A DNA stretch of 16,803 nucleotides from DSOS01 sp035286585. Its GTDB lineage: Bacteria; Chloroflexota; Anaerolineae; Anaerolineales; UBA4823. The notes beneath the pieces are model-generated. The model saw only the letters and a list, made by a program, of their open reading frames with translations. It ran no database searches and was not told where the DNA came from. Positions within the stretch are counted from its first letter, which is position 1. Each line of letters begins with the position of its first letter. Shown in pieces: positions 7,293 through 14,994 of the stretch. The translations under genes were made by a program, and so were the position numbers. The DNA lies in assembly GCA_035286585.1 (NCBI GenBank), contig DATEDC010000200.1, positions 1 through 16,803 on the forward strand. Reading direction: 5' to 3'.

Positions 7293-9181
7293 CCTTCCGC
7301 AGCGCGAGCTTTGAAGTACGCCTCGGACAGCCTTTGGATGGCGATAAGGAAGCCTTCACCCTGCCGCTGGTGGCCGCGCCAGATCTCGGGGATCATCGTT
7401 CCGTGGTAGTCTCCCAGCACGCGGAAGAAACGCACCCAGTCTATGTTGCCTTCGCCGATCTGCAGGCCCTCCCCGTCCAGGCCGGAGCCGTCTGAAAGGT
7501 GCAGGTGACGGATATACGGCAGCAGCACTTTTACCTGCTCGTAAAAATCCAGGTGAGCCCAGTTGCAGTAGAGCTTGGCGTGCGAGGTGTCAAAACACAT
7601 GTCGAGACCCATGGAGGTGACAAAGTCGCGAATTTCACAGGCGTCCATGAAGGCGTTGGTGAGCCATTGACCGCCAAAATACCACGGGTGGGGCGGCATA
7701 TTCTCAAGAAGCAGCTCGACACCCTGGTAGTCGAGCTCCTGGACGGAGCGGCGCAGGTTGTCGTATAAAGCTTGGCGATTCTCTATCGGATGGTCGAGGC
7801 TCATCGCGCCCGGGTGGACGATGACTTTGGGCGTGCCTATAAAATGGGGCGCCATCTCGCGAGTCAGGTCGATCGTTTTCTGCATGAGGTGCACCGAGGC
7901 GCGGCGCTGTCTTTCGCTCGTTGAACACAAATCCACCAGCGTACGCTCCCAAAATTCCGGCGCATGGGTAATCAGCTTCATGCTATGGTCGCCGCCTGGA
8001 TAGTGTTCGTCCAGGTCTTGATCGGTGAAGTGGTATTCGAGCAGCCGCGGCTGGTACTCCAGCAGATCATCGTAATCCCGAAACCGGACTGTGAAGCCGT
8101 ATTCCATGGGCAGCAAGTGCTCGACGTCCAGGTAGACCTTGATGCCCAGGTCGCGCTCCTGGAAGGGTTCGTCCTCCTCAATCACGCGTTCCGCCACCCT
8201 GCCGATCAGTTCGCTGTAGCGCTGGGGGGAAATTCCCAGGGCGGGGCCCTTGACGGCTACCATCTCGGGGAGGATGGTCTCGCCGGGATGAATTTGCCGC
8301 CGCGCTACCAGGCTCTTGCCTAAAACTTCGCGGTTGAGTATCTCGCCGCGGGAGAAGAATTTCTCCTCGCCGGCGCCCAAAGCCTGAGAAATCTGGCGGA
8401 TGTCCCGCACCATCTTTTTGAAGCCTTGCGGCTCCAGGCTGGCGGCGTGGTCGGGACCGTCCATCGTGCGGTCGAGGGTAATGTGGCGCTCGATGATGCT
8501 GGCGCCCAGCGCGGCCGCCACGGTGGAGACCGCGATGCCGCGCTCGTGACCGGAATAGCCCACAGGCACATCGAAGCGGCGCAGTTGTTCCATGAAGCGC
8601 AGGTTGATATCCTCGAAGGCGGCTGGATAGGTGCTGTTGCAGTGTAATAGAGAGAACTCGACGTTGCGTTCCTTCAAGAAATTTACCGTGTATTCCACCT
8701 CCTCCATGCGCGACATGCCCGTCGAGAGGATCAGCGGCTTGCGTTTCTTTGCCAGGTGGCTCAGCAGGGGTATGTTGGTCAGGTCGGCGGAGGCTACTTT
8801 GTAGGCCGGCACTCCCAGGCTGTCCAAAAAATCTGCGCTCTCGATGTCGAAAGCGGAGCACAGAAATGTGATTCCCTTAGCCCGGCAGTATTCGATCAGT
8901 TTATGGTAGGCTTCGTCGGGGAGCTCCACCTGCTGGAGGATGGGAAGCAGGTAGCGCAGCGTTTTCTCGCCCGCATTGGCGTTATCCAGGTACATCTTCG
9001 AATAGAGCTTGTCCAACCGGCGTTTTTGGAATTTTACCGCGTCGGCGCCCGCGCTGACCGATACATCGATCAGCTCGATTGCCAGATCGAGGATGCCGTT
9101 GTGGTTTACGCCGATTTCTGCGATCACATAAGTTGGCTGGCCATCTCCAATCAGACGGTCGCCTATTTTGATTGTAGGCAT
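7289..9181 (-). CDS. neuB: NeuB-type nonulosonate synthase with SAF domain, fused to a sugar-isomerase-like TIM barrel
   Basis: The 630-residue product has three parts. Residues 1-280 are a NeuB synthase barrel that condenses PEP with an N-acyl-mannosamine-type sugar: AEIGVNHNG (21-29), AVKFQK (48-53), GYSGHE (208-213) and ERHITLDRTMDGPDH (231-245), with the metal-binding His233. Residues about 286-346 are the SAF (antifreeze-like) domain that normally caps the partner's active site. Residues about 347-625 form a xylose-isomerase-like/AP endonuclease 2-type barrel with probable metal ligands in HPGAM (H456), LLEN (E493), CFDTSHAK (D531/H534), HLHLSD (H559/H561) and PEIWRG (E599). The fused domain may epimerise or isomerise the sugar substrate or product; that is inference. 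The start has GGAGG five bases upstream (9191-9187). It follows a CMP-nonulosonate synthetase gene, with which it forms a set. Whether the sugar is sialic, legionaminic or another acid cannot be decided. Confidence 0.9.
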   Translation of the reverse strand: MPTIKIGDRLIGDGQPTYVIAEIGVNHNGILDLAIELIDVSVSAGADAVKFQKRRLDKLYSKMYLDNANAGEKTLRYLLPILQQVELPDEAYHKLIEYCRAKGITFLCSAFDIESADFLDSLGVPAYKVASADLTNIPLLSHLAKKRKPLILSTGMSRMEEVEYTVNFLKERNVEFSLLHCNSTYPAAFEDINLRFMEQLRRFDVPVGYSGHERGIAVSTVAAALGASIIERHITLDRTMDGPDHAASLEPQGFKKMVRDIRQISQALGAGEEKFFSRGEILNREVLGKSLVARRQIHPGETILPEMVAVKGPALGISPQRYSELIGRVAERVIEEDEPFQERDLGIKVYLDVEHLLPMEYGFTVRFRDYDDLLEYQPRLLEYHFTDQDLDEHYPGGDHSMKLITHAPEFWERTLVDLCSTSERQRRASVHLMQKTIDLTREMAPHFIGTPKVIVHPGAMSLDHPIENRQALYDNLRRSVQELDYQGVELLLENMPPHPWYFGGQWLTNAFMDACEIRDFVTSMGLDMCFDTSHAKLYCNWAHLDFYEQVKVLLPYIRHLHLSDGSGLDGEGLQIGEGNIDWVRFFRVLGDYHGTMIPEIWRGHQRQGEGFLIAIQRLSEAYFKARAAEG

Positions 9182-9186
9182 TTTAA

Positions 9187-9191
9187 CCTCC
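9187..9191 (-). promoter_or_regulatory. Shine-Dalgarno of the NeuB fusion gene
   Basis: The minus strand reads GGAGG, part of TGGAGG, five bases before ATG 9181. It confirms that start and suggests that the synthase fusion is translated independently of the cytidylyltransferase gene, which ends 71 bases upstream. Confidence 0.7.
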
Positions 9192-9252
9192 AGGAGGAGC
9201 GAGTATTTGAATGTTACGGGGTTGTAGATTTGGATAAAGCGTGGGCCGCAGC

Positions 9253-10011
9253 CTATTCTGACGCAGCCTGCGCCTGAATGCTGAAGCCAAGCTCAGCCAG
9301 GGAAATCTCCCCACTCTCCAGCAGCCGTTCGGCGCGCTGCCAGTCATCGGGCGAGTCGATATCCACCCACTCGCTGGCGTCGATGATCAGGGGCAGGATG
9401 CGCTCTCCGGTCATTGAGTTTTTGGACAGGATGGTGTCCGTTCGGGCTGCATCTACGTAGCCGGTCTGCCAGTAAACTTCTGGCAGGGCCTGGCGGGGCA
9501 GATTGTACGCTTCCGGATGATCCATCTGCACCAGGGGGCGCATGAACCCATCTGGTCCGATGCGCCACATCTTGAACGGGTTTTGGAACGGGATGCATAC
9601 GCTGCGCACCGCATCGGCACCCGGCTGCTCCAGCAGGAGCTGCACGGCGCCGTCGATGTGCCATACGCGGCGGAAGGGCGAGGTGGGGCGGAGCTGAACC
9701 ACGATATCGGGGCGGTAGCCCTCGTGCTCCCTCAGCCAGCTCAAGGCGTGCTGAAAGACGGGCAGGTCGGGCGTTCCGTCTTGGGCGAGCTCTCTCGGGC
9801 GCAAAAAAGGGGTTTCAGCGCCGTAGCGGCGGGCGAGCGAGGCAATTTCCTCGTCATCGGTTGAAACGATCAGCCGGTTGACGTGTCTGGCAGCCAGCCC
9901 AGCCGCGATACTGTAGGCGATCAGCGGGTGCCCGGCAAAAGGGCGAATGTTCTTGCGGGGGATGCTCTTCGATCCGCCGCGAGCGGGGATCAGAGCTAAT
10001 ACTTCGATCAA
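9253..10011 (-). CDS. neuA: CMP-nonulosonate (acylneuraminate) cytidylyltransferase, PtmB/NeuA-like
   Basis: This 252-residue single-domain enzyme opens with the CTP-binding signature LIPARGGSKSIPRKN (residues 7-21). It continues with IVSTDDEEIA, the substrate-side LRPTSPFR segment and a C-terminal WVDIDSPDDW motif, all typical of CMP-Neu5Ac, CMP-legionaminate and CMP-pseudaminate synthetases. It activates the keto-acid sugar made by a NeuB synthase with CTP for glycosyl transfer. The first codon is TTG at 10011. No ATG or GTG fits the conserved N-terminus, and no Shine-Dalgarno is visible, so initiation may be weak or coupled. The preceding 49 bases are AT-rich and hold a small hairpin. The order SDR, cytidylyltransferase, NeuB recalls the ptmA-ptmB region of the Campylobacter legionaminate locus. 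Its partner is probably the NeuB fusion directly downstream. Confidence 0.93.
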   Translation of the reverse strand: MIEVLALIPARGGSKSIPRKNIRPFAGHPLIAYSIAAGLAARHVNRLIVSTDDEEIASLARRYGAETPFLRPRELAQDGTPDLPVFQHALSWLREHEGYRPDIVVQLRPTSPFRRVWHIDGAVQLLLEQPGADAVRSVCIPFQNPFKMWRIGPDGFMRPLVQMDHPEAYNLPRQALPEVYWQTGYVDAARTDTILSKNSMTGERILPLIIDASEWVDIDSPDDWQRAERLLESGEISLAELGFSIQAQAASE

Positions 10012-10032
10012 AATGAAATTAACATATTCAAA

Positions 10033-10054
10033 TCATTAGAACATCTTCTAATGA
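10033..10054 (-). other. AT-rich hairpin between the SDR and cytidylyltransferase genes
   Basis: A perfect nine-base inverted repeat (TCATTAGAA / TTCTAATGA) with a four-base loop lies just after the SDR stop. On the transcribed strand it is followed by a loosely U-rich stretch rather than a continuous U-run. It could act as a weak terminator or an RNA-processing site. The 49-base gap is clearly more AT-rich than its surroundings and leads to a TTG start with no ribosome-binding site. Confidence 0.4.
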
Positions 10055-10060
10055 GTATCT

Positions 10061-10906
10061 TTACCATGTGGTCCATCCCCCATCCACCACCAGGTTTGCC
10101 CCGGTCATGTAGGCAGAGGCGTCCGAGGCCAGGAACAGAACCGCGCCGTTCATCTCATCCTTTTGAGCCATGCGTCCCAGCACGGCGCGAGCCGAGTAAG
10201 CCTGGACGAAGTCCGGGTCGTGCCCGTTGTACACGCCTCCCGGGGTCAGCGCGTTGACGCGGATATTCTTGCCGGCGTAATAGGCCGCCAGATAGCGGGT
10301 CAATCCCAACACGCCAGCTTTGGTGACCGAATAGTAGACCGGTTTATACTGAGCGGGTTCGCCCGGGCGCTGGTACAGGCGCTGGTCTGGCCCGACCATC
10401 CCGTAGATTGAGCACAGGTTGACGATCACGCCCCGGCCCTGGGCGAGCATCGGCTGGACGGCTGCCTGGCAGCACAAGAACATGCCGGTCAGGTTGACTG
10501 CCAGCGCCTGGTTCCAGGCATCTAAGGGGAAGTTTTCAAAACTGCCCGAACCCGCCTGGACGGAATCCAGCGCCTGTGGGTCGTACTTGGGGTCCAACGC
10601 CGCGCTGTTGACCAGGACATCCAGCCGCCCGAATGCCTGCAAAGTGGCTGTCACCATTTTCTGGACGGAGTCGGGTTTGGTGACATCCGCCTGCACCGCC
10701 AGGCACTGCCCCCCGCCGCGCCGGATTTCGCCCGCAGTCAGGCTGGCTGTTTCGAGGTCCAGGTCGGCGATCACCACGGCTGCGCCGGCTTCCGCCAGCG
10801 TGCGGGCGAATTCGGCGCCCAGCAAGCCGCCGCCGCCGGTCACGATCGCCACGCGAGCGCTTAAGTCGAACAAATCGAGGGTATTGGATGAGTGCAGGGG
10901 GGTCAT
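10061..10906 (-). CDS. SDR-family oxidoreductase, PtmA-like
   Basis: From the ATG at 10906 this is a 281-residue classical short-chain dehydrogenase. The cofactor loop is TGGGGLLG (residues 23-30), a TGxxGLLG form as in the flagellin-modification protein PtmA. DLD at 48-50 suggests NAD(H) preference. NSAA (100-103), the active-site serine region NLCSIYG (163-169) and the catalytic YSVTK (Tyr192/Lys196) are present, as is the C-terminal GANLVVDGGW. PtmA belongs to the Campylobacter legionaminate pathway, where it works on an early sugar precursor, so a similar role is likely here. The frame could begin 15 codons earlier at ATG 10951, but that codon lies in the loop of a strong hairpin and the added residues (HRRPATPRP) look non-conserved. 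Neither start has a good Shine-Dalgarno. The gene stands between two hairpins, unlike the tightly overlapped genes downstream. Confidence 0.88.
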   Translation of the reverse strand: MTPLHSSNTLDLFDLSARVAIVTGGGGLLGAEFARTLAEAGAAVVIADLDLETASLTAGEIRRGGGQCLAVQADVTKPDSVQKMVTATLQAFGRLDVLVNSAALDPKYDPQALDSVQAGSGSFENFPLDAWNQALAVNLTGMFLCCQAAVQPMLAQGRGVIVNLCSIYGMVGPDQRLYQRPGEPAQYKPVYYSVTKAGVLGLTRYLAAYYAGKNIRVNALTPGGVYNGHDPDFVQAYSARAVLGRMAQKDEMNGAVLFLASDASAYMTGANLVVDGGWTTW

Positions 10907-10933
10907 CAAAACGGGCCTGGGAGTTGCAGGCCG

Positions 10934-10965
10934 CCTGTGGGCAAGTTGCATGACTTGCCCACAGG
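10934..10965 (-). other. Strong 13-bp hairpin between sat-cysC and the SDR gene
   Basis: A perfect inverted repeat, CCTGTGGGCAAGT and ACTTGCCCACAGG, encloses a six-base loop in the gap after the sulfurylase/kinase stop (20 bases downstream of it). The transcribed strand has no U-run after the stem, so it is not a standard intrinsic terminator. It may attenuate transcription, stabilise the upstream message, or bind a protein as DNA. Confidence 0.7.
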
Positions 10966-10985
10966 CGAGCTGGTGAATACAGGAG

Positions 10986-12764
10986 CTATCCGGCAGCCGC
11001 GGGGGCAGCCTCTGCTTCGCTCGCTATCCCATATTTCCAGTTGCCATCTGGCAGCAGGAAGCCGCGCTGCTCCAGGTAGGACACGATCTTGCGGGCGTTT
11101 TCCTCGGGACCGGTATCCACGGTGTAAAGGGTCAGTTCCGGGTCGATGGGCTCTTCGTAGGGGTCATCCACGCCGGTGAAGCCGGAGATCTGGCCGCGGC
11201 GGGCGCGAGCGTACAGGCCTTTTACATCCCGCTGTTCGCAGACGTCGATGGGCGTGTCCACGTATACCTCGATGAAACGATCTTCGCCGACCATCTTGCG
11301 CGCCTCGTTGCGGGCCGCCCGGTAGGGGCTGATGGCGGCGGCGATCACCGCGCCGCCCTGGCGGGCGATCTCGCCAGCCACGAAACCGATGCGCAGGATG
11401 TTCGTATCCCTGTCCTCGCGGCTGAAACCCAGGCCTTTGGATAAGTGCGTGCGGACCACGTCGCCGTCCAGCAGGGTCACCTGCCGGCCGCGCTCGAGCA
11501 GCAGGGAGGTGAGCACTTCAGCCGTGGTGGACTTGCCCGAGCCGCTCAAGCCGGTAAACCAGATGCAGAAGCCCTGTTTGTGGCGCGGCGGGTACATTTG
11601 CTGCAGGATCTCGGCGGTCTCTTTGCGGGTGAACCATTCCGGCAGAACCTGTCCTTTGGCAAGATAGTCATCCCGAACCTGGGTGCCCGAGATGGAAAAG
11701 ATGACCTTTCCCTCGGGAACTTTGCTGGCTTCCTCGTAGCGCTCCTCATCAGCCAGGTAGAGCAGCTCTTTGAACTCAATCGGCTGGACGCCGATTTCGT
11801 CGGCGTATTGAGCGACCATTAGCTGGGCTTCGTAAGGGCCATAGAAAGGCTTGCCATGGCTGTCGTTGCCGGGACCGGCATGATCGCGGCCGATAATAAA
11901 GTAATTTGCGCCGTAGTTGCGCCGGATCATGGCATGCCACAGCGCTTCGCGCGGGCCAGCCATACGCATGGCGAGCGGCAGCAGGCTGAGCAGAGCCTGA
12001 TTTTGCTCGTAATAATTCTCAACCAGGGCGCGGTAGACCCGCACCCGGGTGTAGTGATCCACGTCGCCCGGCTTGGTCATACCCACTACGGGATGGATGA
12101 GCAGGCGGCCCTGCACCTCTTCGGCGGCGCGCTTGGTCAACTCCTCGTGTATGCGGTGCATGGGGTTGCGGGTTTGGAAAGCGACCACATTGCCATTTCC
12201 CATGCTCCCTAATATCGCGCGCACCTGGGCGGGTGTGCGGCGCAGGTCGACAAAATCGTAATACTTTGGCAGGTCGATCACTTTGATCTCGCCGGAGATG
12301 TACACCTTGCCCCAGCGGACCATCTCGGAAATCAACGGGTGGCGTGGGTCAGTCGTCCCCAGCACCAGGCGCGCCTCTCGCTGCGGGTCCCAGTGGTAAA
12401 CTTCCTCGATATTCATCACTGCTACGGTGTTGTTGCGCGAATCGCTCAAAGTGATTTGTTCTGCCCAGCCGGGCAGGTCGGCTTCATCGACGGGCAAAGT
12501 GACCGGGATGGGAAAAAGCGTCCCATTAGCGGTGCGCATTTCGGTGAGCACGCGCTCGTAATCGGCTTTCCTCATGAAGCGGTCCAGGGGTGATAAAGCG
12601 CCGGTCGCCAGCAGTTCCAGGTCGCACAGGGCGCGGGCAGAGATCTGCACTGAAGGCAGGCGGCTGGATTTAGCCAGCAGCTCCTGGCGTTCCTCGCCAT
12701 TGACCAGTAAATTGATTAATTTATCTCCATAGGGAGAGATCAGCTTGGCATTGGGTTTCGACAT
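10986..12764 (-). CDS. sat-cysC: Bifunctional sulfate adenylyltransferase / adenylylsulfate kinase (PAPS synthase)
   Basis: The 592-residue protein makes PAPS from sulfate and two ATP. The N-terminal part is a monomeric-type ATP sulfurylase with QTRNPMHRIHEE (residues 197-208, the QxRNP and HxxH motifs) and GRDHAGPG (292-299). The C-terminal part, from about residue 395, is an APS kinase with P-loop GLSGSGKST (405-413), LDGD (432-435), the ISPYRAAR segment (478-485, with the Ser479 characteristic of the kinase), KGLYARAR and FTGVDDPYE. All key residues are present and both domains are full length, so this is a working fusion and not a decayed copy. ATG 12764 has AGGAG eleven bases upstream. 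No assimilatory reductase genes are near, and sulfotransferases stand at both ends of the window. It therefore most likely feeds glycan sulfation instead of cysteine synthesis. Confidence 0.96.
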   Translation of the reverse strand: MSKPNAKLISPYGDKLINLLVNGEERQELLAKSSRLPSVQISARALCDLELLATGALSPLDRFMRKADYERVLTEMRTANGTLFPIPVTLPVDEADLPGWAEQITLSDSRNNTVAVMNIEEVYHWDPQREARLVLGTTDPRHPLISEMVRWGKVYISGEIKVIDLPKYYDFVDLRRTPAQVRAILGSMGNGNVVAFQTRNPMHRIHEELTKRAAEEVQGRLLIHPVVGMTKPGDVDHYTRVRVYRALVENYYEQNQALLSLLPLAMRMAGPREALWHAMIRRNYGANYFIIGRDHAGPGNDSHGKPFYGPYEAQLMVAQYADEIGVQPIEFKELLYLADEERYEEASKVPEGKVIFSISGTQVRDDYLAKGQVLPEWFTRKETAEILQQMYPPRHKQGFCIWFTGLSGSGKSTTAEVLTSLLLERGRQVTLLDGDVVRTHLSKGLGFSREDRDTNILRIGFVAGEIARQGGAVIAAAISPYRAARNEARKMVGEDRFIEVYVDTPIDVCEQRDVKGLYARARRGQISGFTGVDDPYEEPIDPELTLYTVDTGPEENARKIVSYLEQRGFLLPDGNWKYGIASEAEAAPAAAG

Positions 12765-12826
12765 ACTTGATGTTTCTCCTGAAGGGTTTGAATTGTTGTA
12801 ACTGTACAGACTGAGTCCTGCCCTGA

Positions 12827-13699
12827 TTACTGCGAGCGCCGCAGCCTCTGGCGGGCATTCAATTCGCTCTCATAAACTTTTTTCTGCCCGTCGCCCATTG
12901 CCTTTTCGATCACGCGGATATCACGCACCAGCCGCATTAAGCCCCAAGGCTCAACGGAAGCGGCCTGGTCGCTGCCCCACATGGCGCGGTCAAGGGTGAT
13001 ATGTCGCTCGACGAATGCCGCTCCAAGAGTGACAGCCGCGTAAGTGGTCTGCAGGCCCACCTCGTGCCCGGAGTAGCCGACCGGGCAATCGAAACGCCTC
13101 TGCAGGGTCTGGATCACGCGCAGGTTGAGCTCCTCTGACGGGCAAGGGTAAGTGCTGGTGCTGTGGGCGATCAGCAGGTTGTCGAGGTTCATGAATTTAA
13201 CCGAGGCCTCGATCTCCTCCAGGGTGGACATCCCCGTGGAGAGGATGACAGGTCTGCCCTTGGAGCGGATTTTAGCGAGCAAAGGCAGGTCGGTGAGTGA
13301 GGCCGAGGCGATTTTATAGCAGGGTGGTGAGAACTGCTCGATAAACTCTACCGAGTCCTCATCCCAACAGGAGGCGAACCACAGGATGCCCTTTTCCTTG
13401 CAATAGTGGTCGATCTCCGCATAGGCCTCGAAACCAAACTCGATCTTGTGACGGTATTCCAGGTAGGTCATCAATCCCCAGGGCGTTTCGCGGATGACAT
13501 CTCGATACTCGGGCGGCACAGCCTTTTCTGGGGTGCGTTTCTGGAACTTGACCGCATCGCAGCCGGCCATGACGGCAACATCCACCAATCGCTTGGCGAT
13601 GCTCAGGTCACCGTTATGGTTGATCCCTATCTCGGCGATGACAAAGCTGGGATAGCCTTTGCCCACCCAGCGTTCTCCGATTTTTACAACTTGTGGCAT
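12827..13699 (-). CDS. neuB: NeuB-type nonulosonate synthase lacking the SAF domain
   Basis: This 290-residue protein is the catalytic barrel of a NeuB-family synthase: AEIGINHNG (residues 22-30), AVKFQK (49-54), VILSTGMST, VGYSGHE, and VERHITLDRAMWGSDQ with the metal-binding His. It ends soon after the barrel (ELNARQRLRR), so the C-terminal SAF domain present in full-length NeuB (about 340-350 residues), and in the paralog at 7289-9181, is absent. Only 62 bases separate it from the next gene, so no detached SAF domain follows. The conserved SAF arginine that reaches into the partner's active site is therefore missing, which may change substrate range. Start support is good: AGGAG five bases before ATG 13699. 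It lies 17 bases after the cytidylyltransferase/phosphatase gene and is probably co-transcribed and functionally paired with it. Short members of the family occur, so the protein may well be active. Confidence 0.9.
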   Translation of the reverse strand: MPQVVKIGERWVGKGYPSFVIAEIGINHNGDLSIAKRLVDVAVMAGCDAVKFQKRTPEKAVPPEYRDVIRETPWGLMTYLEYRHKIEFGFEAYAEIDHYCKEKGILWFASCWDEDSVEFIEQFSPPCYKIASASLTDLPLLAKIRSKGRPVILSTGMSTLEEIEASVKFMNLDNLLIAHSTSTYPCPSEELNLRVIQTLQRRFDCPVGYSGHEVGLQTTYAAVTLGAAFVERHITLDRAMWGSDQAASVEPWGLMRLVRDIRVIEKAMGDGQKKVYESELNARQRLRRSQ

Positions 13700-13704
13700 A
13701 GTCG

Positions 13705-13709
13705 CTCCT
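13705..13709 (-). promoter_or_regulatory. Shine-Dalgarno of the short NeuB gene
   Basis: The minus strand reads AGGAG, within CAGGAG, five bases before ATG 13699 and overlapping nothing but the 17-base gap after the cytidylyltransferase/phosphatase stop. It confirms the start of the 290-residue synthase. Confidence 0.65.
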
Positions 13710-13716
13710 GGCGTTT

Positions 13717-14940
13717 CTATTTCTTTTGAACCGAAGGTCCTGGTTCAATGCCTCCTGCGGATGGCTGCCCGGAGAGGCGCGGCAAGATCAGATCGCAGAG
13801 CTCGCGGACGGCGCCATCACCTCCCTTGTGTTCCAGCACAAGGTTGGCCTGAGCCAGGGCTTTCGGGTATGCATCGGCTGGGGCGACGGCGCAGCCCACC
13901 ATTGCCATGCACTCCAGGTCATTGTCATCATTGCCCACATAGATCACCTCAGCTGGATTGAGGCCCTGTTCTGCCAGCAGTTGGCGAAGCGCCTCTCCCT
14001 TGTGGCTGCCTAAGCCTTGCAGGCAGGGTATGCCGAGCTTGCTGGCGCGCTGCTGCACAACCGGGTTGGGCTCAGTAGAGAGGATCCAGATGGGTAGCCC
14101 GGCTTTTTTGAGCTCTCCGATGCCCCATCCGTCGCTGCGGTCTGCGACCACGGCTTCGCTTCCATCCTGCAGCACCAGCACCTTGTTGTTAGTAATGACG
14201 CCGTCGAAATCAAGGATCAGGGCAGTAATATTCTCTGGCAGGTAGGCATACCGGTCTGTTGCACGTTGGCTGCGCATCAGCACCTCAGCGACCTCGAAAT
14301 CCACCGGATCATCAATTTCCAGGCGGCGCTCTGCCGGCATGATATACATGCTTGTCTTTCCGAAGAAACGGTGGCGGTGGAGCAGGAAACCGGGAATGCG
14401 CATGGTATACACGGCGCCAGTCTCCAGGTACTGTGGCTCGCGCTCTTGGCGCAACGGGCGAATATGCTTATCGTGGTTGACGCCAATCAGGTCGCCATCT
14501 GGAATTGGTTTCCAGATAAAGTAGTGAAATGGGACGACTGCCAACGCCGTATCGGCATCTGCGCCTAACATGGATTGGATGGTCCCATCAATATCGGCAG
14601 CCAGCGTCAGTGGAGAGGTGCACTGTAAGAAAGCCAGAATGTCGGCCTGGTAGCCTTCTTGTGCGCGCAGGTGTTCCAGGGCATGCAGCAGGGCAGATTC
14701 GGAGGAGGCGGAATCGCTGCTGATCTCTGCCGGTCGCCAGACAATTTCAGCTCCGTATTCTTGAGAAATGGCTGCGATTTCAGCGTCGTCTGTGGAGACC
14801 ACCACCCGGTTTACCAGGCGAGCGCGGCGAGCCTGCTCGATACTGTGAGCGATCAGCGGTTTACCCGCCAATGGAAGCACATTTTTGCGCGGGATGCCTT
14901 TAGATCCGCCGCGCGCCGGTATGATTGCCAGACACTCCAT
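13717..14940 (-). CDS. neuA: CMP-nonulosonate cytidylyltransferase fused to a KdsC-type HAD phosphatase
   Basis: The 407-residue protein has two domains. Residues 1-225 form a cytidylyltransferase with IIPARGGSKGIPRKN (6-20), VVVSTDDAEIA, LQCTSP (105-110) and a final EIDDPVDF. Residues about 238-388 form a type C0 HAD phosphatase resembling KDO-8-phosphate phosphatase: DFDGV (Asp244/Asp246), ILSTE (Ser288), Lys314 in SHKGEAL, and YVGNDDND (334-341). All four HAD motifs are intact. The same pairing is known in animal CMAS and some bacterial synthetases, where the HAD part removes the 9-phosphate of a nonulosonate or KDN. That suggests a phosphorylated intermediate in this branch, in contrast to the single-domain enzyme at 9253. 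ATG 14940 is preferred because the family begins there, but an in-frame TTG at 14949 is possible; neither has a clear Shine-Dalgarno. The NeuB gene follows after 17 bases. Confidence 0.92.
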   Translation of the reverse strand: MECLAIIPARGGSKGIPRKNVLPLAGKPLIAHSIEQARRARLVNRVVVSTDDAEIAAISQEYGAEIVWRPAEISSDSASSESALLHALEHLRAQEGYQADILAFLQCTSPLTLAADIDGTIQSMLGADADTALAVVPFHYFIWKPIPDGDLIGVNHDKHIRPLRQEREPQYLETGAVYTMRIPGFLLHRHRFFGKTSMYIMPAERRLEIDDPVDFEVAEVLMRSQRATDRYAYLPENITALILDFDGVITNNKVLVLQDGSEAVVADRSDGWGIGELKKAGLPIWILSTEPNPVVQQRASKLGIPCLQGLGSHKGEALRQLLAEQGLNPAEVIYVGNDDNDLECMAMVGCAVAPADAYPKALAQANLVLEHKGGDGAVRELCDLILPRLSGQPSAGGIEPGPSVQKK

Positions 14941-14994
14941 ACTAGTCAACTTTTTACTTTCAGGCCCCTCTATTTAGACGCAGCCTTCTTGTGG

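Noticed and set aside
10934..10965. A standard intrinsic terminator
   Set aside because: The stem is strong, but the transcribed strand lacks a U-run after it, so it is listed only as a hairpin.
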